DNA of 19,290 nucleotides from Flavobacteriales bacterium (GCA_020635695.1 JACJZH010000024.1:1-19290), one strand, 5' to 3'; counted from the first letter of the stretch, positions 6,951 through 14,182 are shown. Numbers and translations: made by a program. The notes: generated from the letters alone by a model not told the origin.

Positions 6951-7019
6951 TGAAAATGAGTGCTGTCCTGGAAGATGGGGTATTCAGGTTGAAAAGGAGT
7001 ACAGTCCCGGAAGACGGGC
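6951..7019. repeat. Two-copy imperfect direct repeat, period 39
   Basis: The 30-base blocks 6951-6980 and 6990-7019 match at 24 of 30 positions. Both contain TGAAAA, GAGT, a GTCC core and GGAAGA. With a one-base gap the similarity extends a few bases to the left. No coding role is seen. Confidence 0.55.
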
Positions 7020-7068
7020 GCCGCACTGCGGCGGGGACCCGGCCCCGGAGCTTCATCCGGGGTCCGGG
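7019..7068 (-). terminator. Tandem GC-rich hairpins downstream of leuS
   Basis: The first hairpin after the leuS stop pairs 7038-7048 with 7057-7068 (11 bp, one bulged base, 8-base loop). The second pairs CGCCGC (7019-7024) with GCGGCG (7028-7033). No T-run follows on the minus strand, so termination is plausible but not typical Rho-independent. Confidence 0.45.
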
Positions 7069-7086
7069 ACCTCTAACGCACTTCCC

Positions 7087-10071
7087 TTACACCACGATGT
7101 TCACGATGCGCTTGGGCACCACGATCACCTTCTTGGGGGGCTTGCCCTCCAGGCGCTTCTGCACCTCGGGGTCGGCGAGCACGGCGGCCTCCACCTCCTC
7201 CTTCCCCAGGGTGGCGGGGAACTCCAGCTGCAGGCGCGTCTTGCCGTTGAAGCTGATCGGGTAGCTGAAGCTGTCCTCCACCAGGTACTGCGGGTCGTGC
7301 GCGGGCCAGGGGGCGGTGGTCACGCTCTCCGCATGGCCCAGCTGCTCCCAGAGCTCCTCGGCGATGTGCGGCGCGAAGGGCGCCAGGGCCACCACCAGCG
7401 GCTCCAGCACCGCCCGCTTGGTGCACTTCAGCGCTCCCAGCTCGTTGGTGGCGATCATGAACTGGCTCACGCTGGTGTTGAAGCTCATCCGCTCGATGTC
7501 CTCCTCCACCTTCTTCAGCGTGGCATGCAGCACCTTCAGCTCCGCCTTGGTAGGGGTGTCGTCGGTCACCAGAAAGGAATCATGGTCGACCCGGTGGGTC
7601 GACGCTACGGGTTCCACACCGGAGTTTCCGGTATGGAAGAGGTTCCAGAACTTCCGCAGGAAGCGGTAGGTGCCCTCGATGCCGTGCGTGTCCCAGGGCT
7701 TGCTCTGCTCCAGCGGGCCCAGGAACATCTCGTACAGCCGCAGCGTGTCCGCGCCGTAGCGGGCGATGATGTCGTCCGGGTTCACCACGTTCATCCATCG
7801 CTTCGACATCTTGTCGACCTCGTTGACGGTCACGTATGGTCCATCTTCGAGCAGAATAGCGTTAGCATGATCCGGTCGCGACGCACGGAAGCCATCGATG
7901 TCCAGCTCGTTGGACTTGTCATCAACTAATTGAATGTCGACGTGGAACTCGAATGAAGAAGTCGCCGTCACATACCCTGACGCTCCAGGACATCTCTCAA
8001 GGCCGACCTCACGAAGCATGCTTTCGACATTGCCGATAGCATCTCGATCCGCCTCCGATAACTCAGCCCACGAATCGTAAACCCTCTTAGGAACTAAAAC
8101 CAGCGGGAGTTGCTTGGTGTCAATCAGTCTAGATTCAGCATCGATGGCCACTGTGCTGTGGCTTACAACCGCCAACGCATATGCCTTCTTGCTGACCCCC
8201 TGGATCATCCCCTGGTTCACCAGCTTCTTCGCGGGTTCGTCGAAGGGCAGCCAGCCGCGGTCGTACAGGAACTTGGTCCAGAAGCGGAAGTAGAGCAGGT
8301 GGCCGGTGGCGTGCTCGCTGCCGCCCACGTAGAGGTCCACAGGCCCCCAGTACTTCACGGCCTCCTCGCTGGCGAAGCGCTCGGTGTTCCCGGGGTCCAT
8401 GTAGCGCAGGAAGTACCAGCTGCTGCCGGCCCAGCCGGGCATGGTGGTGGTCTCCAGCGGGAAGCCCTTGTAGGTCCAGTCCTTGGCGCGGGCCAGCGGC
8501 GGTTCGCCCGTTTCGGTGGGCTGGTATTTGTCGATCTCCGGCAGGCGCACGGGCAGGTCGGCCACGTCCACCGGGCGCGGGATGTCGTCCTCGTAGTAGA
8601 TGGGGATGGGCTCGCCCCAGTAGCGCTGGCGGCCGAAGGCGGCGTCGCGCAGCCGGAAGTTCACCCTGCCCTCCCCGGCGCCCAGCTTCTCCAGTTCGTC
8701 GATGGCCCGGCGGATGGCCTCGGGCACCTTCAGGCCCTTCAGGAAGCCCTCGCTGCAGATGGTGGCATCCTTCCGTTCGTCGGCCTCCTTGTCGATGTCC
8801 GCCCCATCGGTGACGGCGATGATGGGCAGCCCGAAGTGCTTCGCGAAGCGCCAGTCGCGCTGATCGCCGCCGGGCACGGCCATGACGGCGCCGGTGCCGT
8901 AGCCGGCCAGCACGTAGTCGCCCACCCAGATGGGCACGTCCTCTCCGGTGAAGGGGTGCTTCGCGAAGCTGCCGGTGAACACGCCGGTGATGCGGTCCAC
9001 CTCGGCCTGGCGTTCGCGCTCGCTGCGGTTCTTGGCCTGCTTCACGTAGGCCTCCACCTCGGCGCGCTGGGCATCGGTGGTGTACTTGCCCACCAGCACA
9101 TGCTCGGGCGCCAGGGTCAGGAAGGTGACGCCGAAGAGCGTGTCGGGCCGGGTGGTGAACACCTCGATGAAGTCGTCGCCCACGGGGAAGCGCACGCTGG
9201 CGCCCTCGCTGCGGCCGATCCAGTTGCGCTGGGCCTCCTTCAGGCTCTCGCTCCAGGCCAGTCCTTCGAGCCCGTCGAGCAGGCGCTGGGCGTAGGCGGT
9301 GATGCGCAGGCTCCACTGGGGCATGCGCTTGCGTTCCACGGGGTGGCCGCCGCGCTCGCTCACGCCGTCCTTCACCTCGTCGTTGGCCAGCACGGTGCCC
9401 AGGGCCGGGCACCAGTTCACCCAGGCCTCGCTCAGGTAGGCCAGCCGGAAGTGCTGGAGCACCATCTGCCGGGTGCGCTCGTCGAAGGCCTTCCATTCGG
9501 CCGCGGTGAACTCCCCGACGAACTCCTCGATGTCGCCTGTCAGCACCGATGCGTCCTGCCCCCGGCAGCCCTCGGTCTCGAAGCGGGCGATCAGCTCACT
9601 GATGGGCCGGGCCTGGTCGGCGCGCGGATCGTACCAGCTGTCGAAGAGCTGCAGGAAGATCCACTGCGTCCACTTGTAATAGTCGGGATCGCTGGTGCGC
9701 ACCTCACGGTCCCAGTCGAAGCTGAAGCCGATGCGGTCCAGCTGCTCCCGGTAGCGGGCGGCGTTCACCTCGGTGGTCGTGGCGGGGTGCTGGCCGGTCT
9801 GGATGGCGTACTGCTCGGCGGGCAGGCCGAAGGCGTCGTAGCCCATGGGGTGCAGCACGTGGAAGCCCTTGTGCCGCTTGTAGCGCGCCACGATGTCGCT
9901 GGCGATGTAGCCCAACGGGTGCCCCACGTGCAGGCCGGCCCCGCTCGGGTAGGGGAACATGTCCAGCACGTAGAACTTGGGGCGGGTGAAATCCTGGTCC
10001 ACCCGGTAGGTGTTCCGTTCCCGCCAGGCCTGCTGCCATTTGCCCTCGATCGCGGTGTGGTCGTACTGCAT
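7087..10071 (-). CDS. leuS: Leucyl-tRNA synthetase
   Basis: A 994-residue class Ia synthetase that charges tRNA-Leu in the cytoplasm. The HIGH signature is HVGH (48-51) in GAGLHVGHPLGYIASD. The CP1 editing domain has TTRPDT (306-311) and YGTGAVMAVPGGDQRDW, where Gly replaces the more usual His before the conserved Asp. The KMSKS loop is KMSKR (754-758). The C-terminus holds the anticodon-binding helical domain. I chose ATG 10071 (MQYDHTAIEGKWQQAW, the usual family start) over an upstream extension to 10125; a TAACTTTG promoter box lies between. Odd features are a low-GC, unusually long segment before KMSKR (residues about 630-753) and a palindromic insertion at residues about 811-829. The frame is intact through both. 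Confidence 0.97.
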   Translation of the reverse strand: MQYDHTAIEGKWQQAWRERNTYRVDQDFTRPKFYVLDMFPYPSGAGLHVGHPLGYIASDIVARYKRHKGFHVLHPMGYDAFGLPAEQYAIQTGQHPATTTEVNAARYREQLDRIGFSFDWDREVRTSDPDYYKWTQWIFLQLFDSWYDPRADQARPISELIARFETEGCRGQDASVLTGDIEEFVGEFTAAEWKAFDERTRQMVLQHFRLAYLSEAWVNWCPALGTVLANDEVKDGVSERGGHPVERKRMPQWSLRITAYAQRLLDGLEGLAWSESLKEAQRNWIGRSEGASVRFPVGDDFIEVFTTRPDTLFGVTFLTLAPEHVLVGKYTTDAQRAEVEAYVKQAKNRSERERQAEVDRITGVFTGSFAKHPFTGEDVPIWVGDYVLAGYGTGAVMAVPGGDQRDWRFAKHFGLPIIAVTDGADIDKEADERKDATICSEGFLKGLKVPEAIRRAIDELEKLGAGEGRVNFRLRDAAFGRQRYWGEPIPIYYEDDIPRPVDVADLPVRLPEIDKYQPTETGEPPLARAKDWTYKGFPLETTTMPGWAGSSWYFLRYMDPGNTERFASEEAVKYWGPVDLYVGGSEHATGHLLYFRFWTKFLYDRGWLPFDEPAKKLVNQGMIQGVSKKAYALAVVSHSTVAIDAESRLIDTKQLPLVLVPKRVYDSWAELSEADRDAIGNVESMLREVGLERCPGASGYVTATSSFEFHVDIQLVDDKSNELDIDGFRASRPDHANAILLEDGPYVTVNEVDKMSKRWMNVVNPDDIIARYGADTLRLYEMFLGPLEQSKPWDTHGIEGTYRFLRKFWNLFHTGNSGVEPVASTHRVDHDSFLVTDDTPTKAELKVLHATLKKVEEDIERMSFNTSVSQFMIATNELGALKCTKRAVLEPLVVALAPFAPHIAEELWEQLGHAESVTTAPWPAHDPQYLVEDSFSYPISFNGKTRLQLEFPATLGKEEVEAAVLADPEVQKRLEGKPPKKVIVVPKRIVNIVV
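7585..7638. repeat. Double-palindrome element inside leuS coding sequence
   Basis: Two adjacent inverted repeats: GTCGACCC (7585-7592) with GGGTCGAC (7596-7603), a perfect 8 bp with a 3-base loop; and 7612-7623 with 7627-7638, 11 of 12 paired with a 3-base loop. On the leuS strand they encode a stretch (TGNSGVEPVASTHRVDHD) that appears extra relative to other LeuRS proteins. This resembles an in-frame palindromic repeat insertion. Confidence 0.55.
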
Positions 10072-10089
10072 GGTCGCCGAACAGGCCGC

Positions 10090-10097
10090 CAAAGTTA
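10090..10097 (-). promoter_or_regulatory. -7 box TAACTTTG of leuS
   Basis: On the minus strand TAACTTTG matches the TAnnTTTG consensus exactly and lies 18 bases before the leuS ATG. It supports the short leuS start, since the longer frame would include the box. No clear -33 TTTG is visible. Confidence 0.6.
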
Positions 10098-10117
10098 GCC
10101 GGGGCCGGGAAGGCGGC

Positions 10118-10151
10118 ATTTCCACATTCCCTCATTCACACATTTCCACAT
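10118..10151. repeat. Octamer tandem repeat in the leuS-ftsX intergenic region
   Basis: Units ATTTCCAC (10118), ATTCCCTC (10126), ATTCACAC (10134), ATTTCCAC (10142) plus AT give about 4.2 copies of a period-8 repeat. It lies between the divergent leuS and ftsX promoters and is distinctly lower in GC than its surroundings. Confidence 0.55.
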
Positions 10152-10179
10152 CCCGCCGACCCCGGCGGTACGACCCGGA

Positions 10180-10187
10180 TATCTTTG
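10180..10187 (+). promoter_or_regulatory. -7 box TATCTTTG of the ftsX operon
   Basis: An exact TAnnTTTG match ending 6 bases before the ftsX ATG at 10194, implying an almost leaderless transcript. An inverted repeat CCGCCG-N4-CGGCGG (10153-10168) lies 11 bases upstream. Confidence 0.6.
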
Positions 10188-10193
10188 GCCCCC

Positions 10194-11072
10194 ATGGCAA
10201 CGGCCCGTTCCGCCCGCAACCGGGTGCGCACCAGCAGCGTGGGCACCGTGGTGGGCATCGCCCTGGTGCTCTTCATGCTGGGCCTGCTGGGCTTCCTAGT
10301 GCTGAACGGGCAGGCCATGGCCACCTACTTCCGCGAGCATGTGAAGGTGGACGTGTACCTGCAGCGCGAGCTGGCCGAGGCCGAGGTGATGCGGTTCCGC
10401 AAGGAGCTGGACCTGGAGCCCTACACCCGGGAAACGCGCTACATCACCGCCGACGAGGCCGCCGATCAGCTGAAGGAGGACCTGGGCGAGGACTTCCTGG
10501 CGCTCACCGGCACCAATCCGTTGCTGCCGCTGGTGGAGGTGAACGTGAACGCCGCCTACGCCCGGCCGGACAGCCTGCGCTGGATCGTGCAGCACCTGCA
10601 GCAGGACGAGCGCACGCAGGAGGTGGCCTACAACGCGGCACTGGTGGAGAACATCGACGCCAACCTGCGCAAGCTGGGGCTGGTGCTGCTGGGCTTCTGC
10701 GCCCTGCTGCTCATCATCGCCGTGGCCTTGATCAACAACACCATCCGGCTGGCGGTGTACAGCAAGCGCTTCCTGATCCGCACCATGCACCTGGTGGGCG
10801 CCACGCACTGGTTCATCAAGCGGCCCTTCCTGGCGCAGGGCCTGTGGCAGGGCCTGGTGGCCGCCATGCTGTCCGTGGGCCTGCTCGTGGGTGCCCTGCG
10901 GCTGCTGGAGCGCTACCTGCTGCCGGACCTCATGGCCTTCACCGACCTGAAGCTGCTCGGCGTGCTGCTGCTCGGCGTGGTGGTGCTGGGGCTGGTGATC
11001 GCCCTGGTGAGCACCTGGTTCGCCGTGCGGCGCTACCTTCGCATGAACATCGACGAACTGAACTGGAGCTGA
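10194..11072 (+). CDS. ftsX: Cell division protein FtsX (permease-like)
   Basis: A 292-residue integral membrane protein. Transmembrane segments lie at about 17-37, 160-181, 210-236 and 253-279. The large periplasmic loop (about 42-158) contains VKVDVYLQRELAEAEV, the usual FtsX extracellular start, and the C-terminal four-helix FtsX/MacB core has VALINNTIRLAVYSKRF and IRTMHLVGATHWFIKRPF. With the ATPase FtsE (not in the window) it transmits division-coupled signals to periplasmic peptidoglycan hydrolases. The ATG at 10194 is preferred to the TTG at 10185, which overlaps the promoter box. It is the first gene of a run with the DUF3098 gene and truB. Confidence 0.95.
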   Translation: MATARSARNRVRTSSVGTVVGIALVLFMLGLLGFLVLNGQAMATYFREHVKVDVYLQRELAEAEVMRFRKELDLEPYTRETRYITADEAADQLKEDLGEDFLALTGTNPLLPLVEVNVNAAYARPDSLRWIVQHLQQDERTQEVAYNAALVENIDANLRKLGLVLLGFCALLLIIAVALINNTIRLAVYSKRFLIRTMHLVGATHWFIKRPFLAQGLWQGLVAAMLSVGLLVGALRLLERYLLPDLMAFTDLKLLGVLLLGVVVLGLVIALVSTWFAVRRYLRMNIDELNWS

Positions 11073-11074
11073 CC

Positions 11075-11323
11075 ATGGCCGAGCAGAGCGACAAGGACAT
11101 GCCCTTCACCGCCACCAACTACCGCATGCTGCTGGTGGGCCTGGCGGTGGTGGTGCTGGGATACCTGCTGATGAGCGGCGGCGGCAGTGGTGACCCGGAG
11201 GTGTTCAGCGAGGATGTCTTCAGTCCGCGCCGCATCACCCTGGCGCCCATCCTGGTGCTGGCCGGCTACCTGTTCATCGTGTACGCCATCCTGGTGAAGC
11301 CGAAGGCCAACGGCCAGGCCTGA
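11075..11323 (+). CDS. DUF3098 domain-containing small membrane protein
   Basis: An 82-residue protein with two hydrophobic helices (MLLVGLAVVVLGYLLMSGG, about 18-36; LAPILVLAGYLFIVYAIL, about 57-74) separated by EVFSEDVFSPRRI, the typical DUF3098 signature. DUF3098 genes directly follow ftsX in many Bacteroidota. The start lies 2 bases after the ftsX stop, so it is co-transcribed and probably translationally coupled. The function is unknown; a role near division or the envelope is inferred from context only. Confidence 0.9.
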   Translation: MAEQSDKDMPFTATNYRMLLVGLAVVVLGYLLMSGGGSGDPEVFSEDVFSPRRITLAPILVLAGYLFIVYAILVKPKANGQA

Positions 11324-11352
11324 GCGGTCCGGTGCCGGACCCTTCCCATCCC

Positions 11353-12072
11353 ATGCCGGAGCTTTCCGCGGACGACCGCATCGACCTGGAGGCCGGTGGC
11401 TTGATCCGCGTGGACAAGCCCGTGGGCTGGACCAGCTTCGACGTGGTGAACAAGGTGCGCTACGCCTTGAAGGCCCTGGCCGGCAAACGCGTGAAGGTGG
11501 GGCACGCCGGCACCCTGGACCCCCTGGCCAGCGGGCTGCTGTTGTTGGGCTATGGACCCGGCACCAAGCGGCTGGAGGAGCTCACCGGGCTGGACAAGAC
11601 CTACGAGGGCACCATCCGCCTGGGGGCCGTGACGCCCAGCTACGACGCCGAAACGGAGGAGCAGGACGCGAAGCCGTGGGAGCATCTTTCCGCGGATGAC
11701 ATCGGTGCCGCCGTGGATTCCTTCCAAGGCACCCAGCAACAGCGCCCACCACTCTTCAGCGCCAAGCGGGTGGACGGGACCCGGGGCTACCACCTGGCAC
11801 GCGAGGGTGCGGAAGTGGAGTTGCCGCCGGCCACGGTCACCGTGCACGAGATCGCCGTGTTGGCCGTGCGGGGCCGCGAAGTGGACATCCGCGTGCGCTG
11901 CAGCAAGGGCACCTACATCCGCAGCCTGGCGCATGACATCGGCCAGCGACTGGGGTGTGGGGGCTACCTGTCAGGGCTGCGCCGAACGGCCATCGGACCC
12001 TGGGAGGTGGACGGCGCACCGGGGCCGGAGGATTGGTCGGAGCACCTCCGCGGTCTGGCAGAAAGCCAGTGA
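11353..12072 (+). CDS. truB: tRNA pseudouridine(55) synthase TruB
   Basis: A 239-residue enzyme that isomerises U55 in the T-loop of tRNAs. The catalytic motif GHAGTLDPLASGLL is at 50-63, with Asp56 as the nucleophile. RVDKPVGWTSFDVV (19-32) is the conserved N-terminal box, followed by KTYEGTIRLG and the C-terminal RVRCSKGTYIRSLAHDIG. A GTG seven codons earlier (11332) could start it; the ATG at 11353 fits the family better. It lies 29 bases after the DUF3098 stop, in the same operon. In many flavobacteria uppP sits between these two genes; it is absent here. Confidence 0.95.
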   Translation: MPELSADDRIDLEAGGLIRVDKPVGWTSFDVVNKVRYALKALAGKRVKVGHAGTLDPLASGLLLLGYGPGTKRLEELTGLDKTYEGTIRLGAVTPSYDAETEEQDAKPWEHLSADDIGAAVDSFQGTQQQRPPLFSAKRVDGTRGYHLAREGAEVELPPATVTVHEIAVLAVRGREVDIRVRCSKGTYIRSLAHDIGQRLGCGGYLSGLRRTAIGPWEVDGAPGPEDWSEHLRGLAESQ

Positions 12073-12091
12073 GGGCGCGGGATGCGGAACT

Positions 12092-12124
12092 TTTGACGGC
12101 CGGTTGACGATCGTCTTATCTTCG
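12092..12124 (+). promoter_or_regulatory. Promoter of queA (TTTG-N21-TATCTTCG)
   Basis: TTTG at 12092-12095 and TATCTTCG at 12117-12124 are 21 bases apart, matching the Bacteroidota -33/-7 layout with C in place of the third T of TTTG. The queA ATG is 37 bases downstream, so this transcript would have a real leader. Confidence 0.6.
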
Positions 12125-12161
12125 CCGCCCCTTTCGTTGGGCCCGTAAGCCTTTCCGATCC

Positions 12162-13211
12162 ATGAAGCTCACTTCCTTCAAGTTCGACCTCCCCAAGGAG
12201 CTCGTAGCCCTCTACCCCGCCAAGGACCGCGATGGCAGCCGCCTGATGGTGCTGCACCGCAAGACCGGCAAGATCGAGCACAAGAAGTTCCGCGACGTCC
12301 TCGACTACTTCGACGAGGGCGACGTGTTCGTGCTGAACAACACCCGCGTGTTCCCCGCGCGCATGTGGGGCAACAAGGAGAAGACCGGCGCCAAGATCGA
12401 GGTCTTCATGCTGCGCGAACTGAACCGCGACAGCCTGCTCTGGGACGTGCTGGTGGACCCCGCCCGCAAGATCCGGATCGGCAACAAGCTGTACTTCGGG
12501 AAGGACGACGAGCTGGTGGCCGAGGTGATCGACAACACCACCAGCCGCGGCCGCACGCTGCGCTTCCTGTTCGACGGCACCTACGAGGAGTTCAAGCAGG
12601 CCATCACCGAGATGGGCGAGACCCCGCTGCCGAAGTACATCAAGCGCGACACCGAGCCCTCCGACGCGGAGCGCTACCAGACCATCTACGCCAAGCACGA
12701 GGGTGCCGTGGCCGCCCCCACCGCCGGCCTGCACTTCAGCCGCGAGCTGATGAAGCGCGCCGAGCTCAAGGGCATCGACTTCTCGGAAGTGACGCTGCAC
12801 GTGGGCCTGGGCACCTTCCGCCCGGTGGAGGTCGAGGACCTCACCAAGCACAAGATGGACTCCGAGCAGGTGATCATCGAGCGCGAGGCCTGCGACGTGG
12901 TGAACCGCGCCAAGGACGCCCGCAAGCGCATCTGCGCGGTGGGCACCACCACCATGCGCGCCATGGAAACGAGCGTGAGCACGGAGGACCACCTGAAGCC
13001 CTACAACGGGTGGACCAACAAGTTCATCTTCCCGCCGTACGACTTCCACATCGCGGACAGCATGATCACCAACTTCCACATGCCCGAGAGCACCCTGCTG
13101 ATGCAGGTGGCCGCCTTCGGGGGCTACGAGCACGTGTGGGAGGCCTACCAGGTGGCCATCAAGGAGAAGTACCGCTTCTTCAGCTACGGCGATGCGATGC
13201 TGATCCTCTGA
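12162..13211 (+). CDS. queA: S-adenosylmethionine:tRNA ribosyltransferase-isomerase QueA
   Basis: A 349-residue enzyme that transfers and isomerises the ribosyl group of SAM onto 7-aminomethyl-7-deazaguanine in tRNA, the penultimate step of queuosine synthesis. Signatures seen: FDLPKELVALYPAKDRDGSR near the start, VFVLNNTRVFPARMWG, YQTIYAKHEGAVAAPTAGLHF, THVGLGTF-type box as LHVGLGTFRPV, and GWTNKFIFPPYDF with MITNFHMPESTLLMQV near the end. Full length for the family. It has its own promoter and is followed by a clear terminator, so it forms a single-gene unit. Confidence 0.97.
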   Translation: MKLTSFKFDLPKELVALYPAKDRDGSRLMVLHRKTGKIEHKKFRDVLDYFDEGDVFVLNNTRVFPARMWGNKEKTGAKIEVFMLRELNRDSLLWDVLVDPARKIRIGNKLYFGKDDELVAEVIDNTTSRGRTLRFLFDGTYEEFKQAITEMGETPLPKYIKRDTEPSDAERYQTIYAKHEGAVAAPTAGLHFSRELMKRAELKGIDFSEVTLHVGLGTFRPVEVEDLTKHKMDSEQVIIEREACDVVNRAKDARKRICAVGTTTMRAMETSVSTEDHLKPYNGWTNKFIFPPYDFHIADSMITNFHMPESTLLMQVAAFGGYEHVWEAYQVAIKEKYRFFSYGDAMLIL

Positions 13212-13233
13212 GGCATTCCGCTGGAACCTTCGG

Positions 13234-13265
13234 AAGCCGCTCCCACCGGGGCGGCTTTCTTCATT
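13234..13265 (+). terminator. Rho-independent terminator of queA
   Basis: A 10-bp stem (AAGCCGCTCC 13234-13243 with GGGGCGGCTT 13248-13257, one G-T pair) closes a CACC loop and is followed by TCTTCATT. It begins 22 bases after the queA stop. Confidence 0.8.
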
Positions 13266-13292
13266 CGGCGCTTTGCGGTTACTTCACGCTCC

Positions 13293-13964
13293 ATGCAGCG
13301 CAGCGCGATCATCGTGGCCGGAGGCAGCGGCACCCGCATCGGCGGCGTGCTGCCCAAGCAGTTCCAGGACCTGCTCGGGCGCCCCATGCTCTGCTGGACG
13401 CTGGAGGCCTTCGCCGCCTTCGATCCCGACCTGGACCTGGTGCTCGTGCTGCCCGCTGTGCACCGCACGACCTGGGAGGAACTGCGGCGCAGGCATGGCT
13501 TCCACCTGCCGCACCGCGTCACCGACGGAGGGCACGACCGCACCGCCTCCGTACGGAATGGACTGGCCCTGGTGGACCATGACGGCGTGGTCGGCGTTCA
13601 CGATGGCGCACGCCCCCTGGCCAGCCCCGCCTTGATCGAACGATGCTTCACCACGGCCGAGGAACAGGGCAACGCGGTGCCCGTGGTGCCGGTGACCAGC
13701 TCGCTGCGTGAAGTGACCAAGGAAGGCAACCAGGCCGCGGACCGGACCCGCTACTGGCTGGTGCAGACGCCCCAGTGCTTTCGGGCGCACTTGCTACGCG
13801 AAGCCTTCGAACAAGCGGGTGACGCCTCCTACACCGACGAGGCCGGGTTGGTGGAGTCCGCCCGAAACCCCATCCACCTGGTGGACGGAGAGGCCCACAA
13901 CCTGAAGGTGACCGAGCCGCTGGACCTGCGGGTGGCCGCGCTGTTGCTCGGGGGGCGGCTTTGA
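13293..13964 (+). CDS. ispD: 2-C-methyl-D-erythritol 4-phosphate cytidylyltransferase IspD
   Basis: A 223-residue enzyme of the MEP isoprenoid pathway that joins CTP and methylerythritol phosphate. The nucleotide-binding N-terminus IIVAGGSGTRIGGVLPKQF (6-24) has the glycine-rich loop with Arg and Lys ligands. DGGHDRTASVRNGL (78-91), VHDGARPL (102-109), VQTPQCF and the C-terminal LKVTEPLDL complete the family pattern. A weak TTACTTCA box lies 6 bases upstream of the ATG. The stop lies in the loop of an inverted repeat just before the toxin-antitoxin promoter. Confidence 0.96.
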   Translation: MQRSAIIVAGGSGTRIGGVLPKQFQDLLGRPMLCWTLEAFAAFDPDLDLVLVLPAVHRTTWEELRRRHGFHLPHRVTDGGHDRTASVRNGLALVDHDGVVGVHDGARPLASPALIERCFTTAEEQGNAVPVVPVTSSLREVTKEGNQAADRTRYWLVQTPQCFRAHLLREAFEQAGDASYTDEAGLVESARNPIHLVDGEAHNLKVTEPLDLRVAALLLGGRL

Positions 13965-13980
13965 GGCCGCCTTATCTTCG
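13954..13980 (+). promoter_or_regulatory. Promoter and operator-like repeat of the toxin-antitoxin-rlmN operon
   Basis: TATCTTCG (13973-13980) ends 4 bases before the antitoxin ATG. Immediately upstream is a perfect inverted repeat GGCGGC-N6-GCCGCC (13954-13971), with the ispD stop codon in its loop. Its position fits an autoregulatory operator, though it may instead be a weak ispD terminator stem. Confidence 0.45.
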
Positions 13981-13984
13981 AACC

Positions 13985-14182
13985 ATGAAAGGCGTCAGCA
14001 TCCTCTACGATGAACAGAGGAAAAAGCGCATCGTCCAGATCGACCTGGAGGAGATCAGCAAGGACCCGGAAGCCTTCGAGGACCTGCTCGATGGCCTCAT
14101 CGCGGAAGAGCGACGGAACGAGCCCTCGATCAGCCACAAGACGGTGATGCGGTCCTTGAGGAAACGGGCGGAGCGACCGTGA
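13985..14182 (+). CDS. Putative type II antitoxin
   Basis: A 65-residue, highly charged protein (MKGVSILYDEQRKKRIVQID, then a helical LEEISKDPEAFEDLLDGLIA and a basic tail SHKTVMRSLRKRAERP). I do not recognise a named family with confidence; size, charge and position immediately before a RelE/ParE-type toxin mark it as the antitoxin. The N-terminal short strands could form a ribbon-type DNA-binding dimer and the rest wrap the toxin; this is inference. The ATG at 13985 is used; a TTG at 13961 would overlap ispD and the promoter box. The stop overlaps the toxin start (GTGA). Confidence 0.75.
   Translation: MKGVSILYDEQRKKRIVQIDLEEISKDPEAFEDLLDGLIAEERRNEPSISHKTVMRSLRKRAERP

Larger units (their letters stand above)
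6688..7086. other. Gene-free stretch between DUF3108 and leuS, rich in hairpins and short repeats
   Basis: No convincing coding region, tRNA or other RNA gene is visible. It holds a heptamer repeat (6728-6750), a REP-like motif CCTGAGCCCGTCGAAGG (6813-6829), GC-rich hairpins (GGCCCGG 6880-6886 with CCGGGCC 6900-6906, alternative CCGGGC-CTT-GCCCGG 6900-6914), an imperfect 39-base-period direct repeat (6951-7019) and two hairpins next to the leuS 3' end. The short frames present start at non-conserved positions and look like chance. Confidence 0.7.

Noticed and set aside
6688..7086. Small genes or a tRNA in the spacer
   Set aside because: The short frames differ in start type, cross the hairpins and have no recognisable sequence; no cloverleaf with a T-loop motif was found.
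7801..8190. Frameshift or pseudogene in leuS
   Set aside because: The frame stays open through the low-GC block and resumes with a correct KMSKR loop and C-terminal domain, so the gene looks intact.
8110..10098. Long plus-strand open frame (662 codons) opposite leuS
   Set aside because: It is the antisense of a gene with clear LeuRS motifs. Its translation is rich in His, Gly, Val and Ala with no recognisable domain, as expected from high-GC shadow frames.
10010..11074. Upstream extension of the DUF3098 frame
   Set aside because: It overlaps ftsX in another frame. Only the last 82 residues match DUF3098, and an ATG sits 2 bases after the ftsX stop.
11964..13133. Minus-strand 389-codon open frame
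   Set aside because: It is antisense to truB and queA, whose catalytic motifs are unambiguous.
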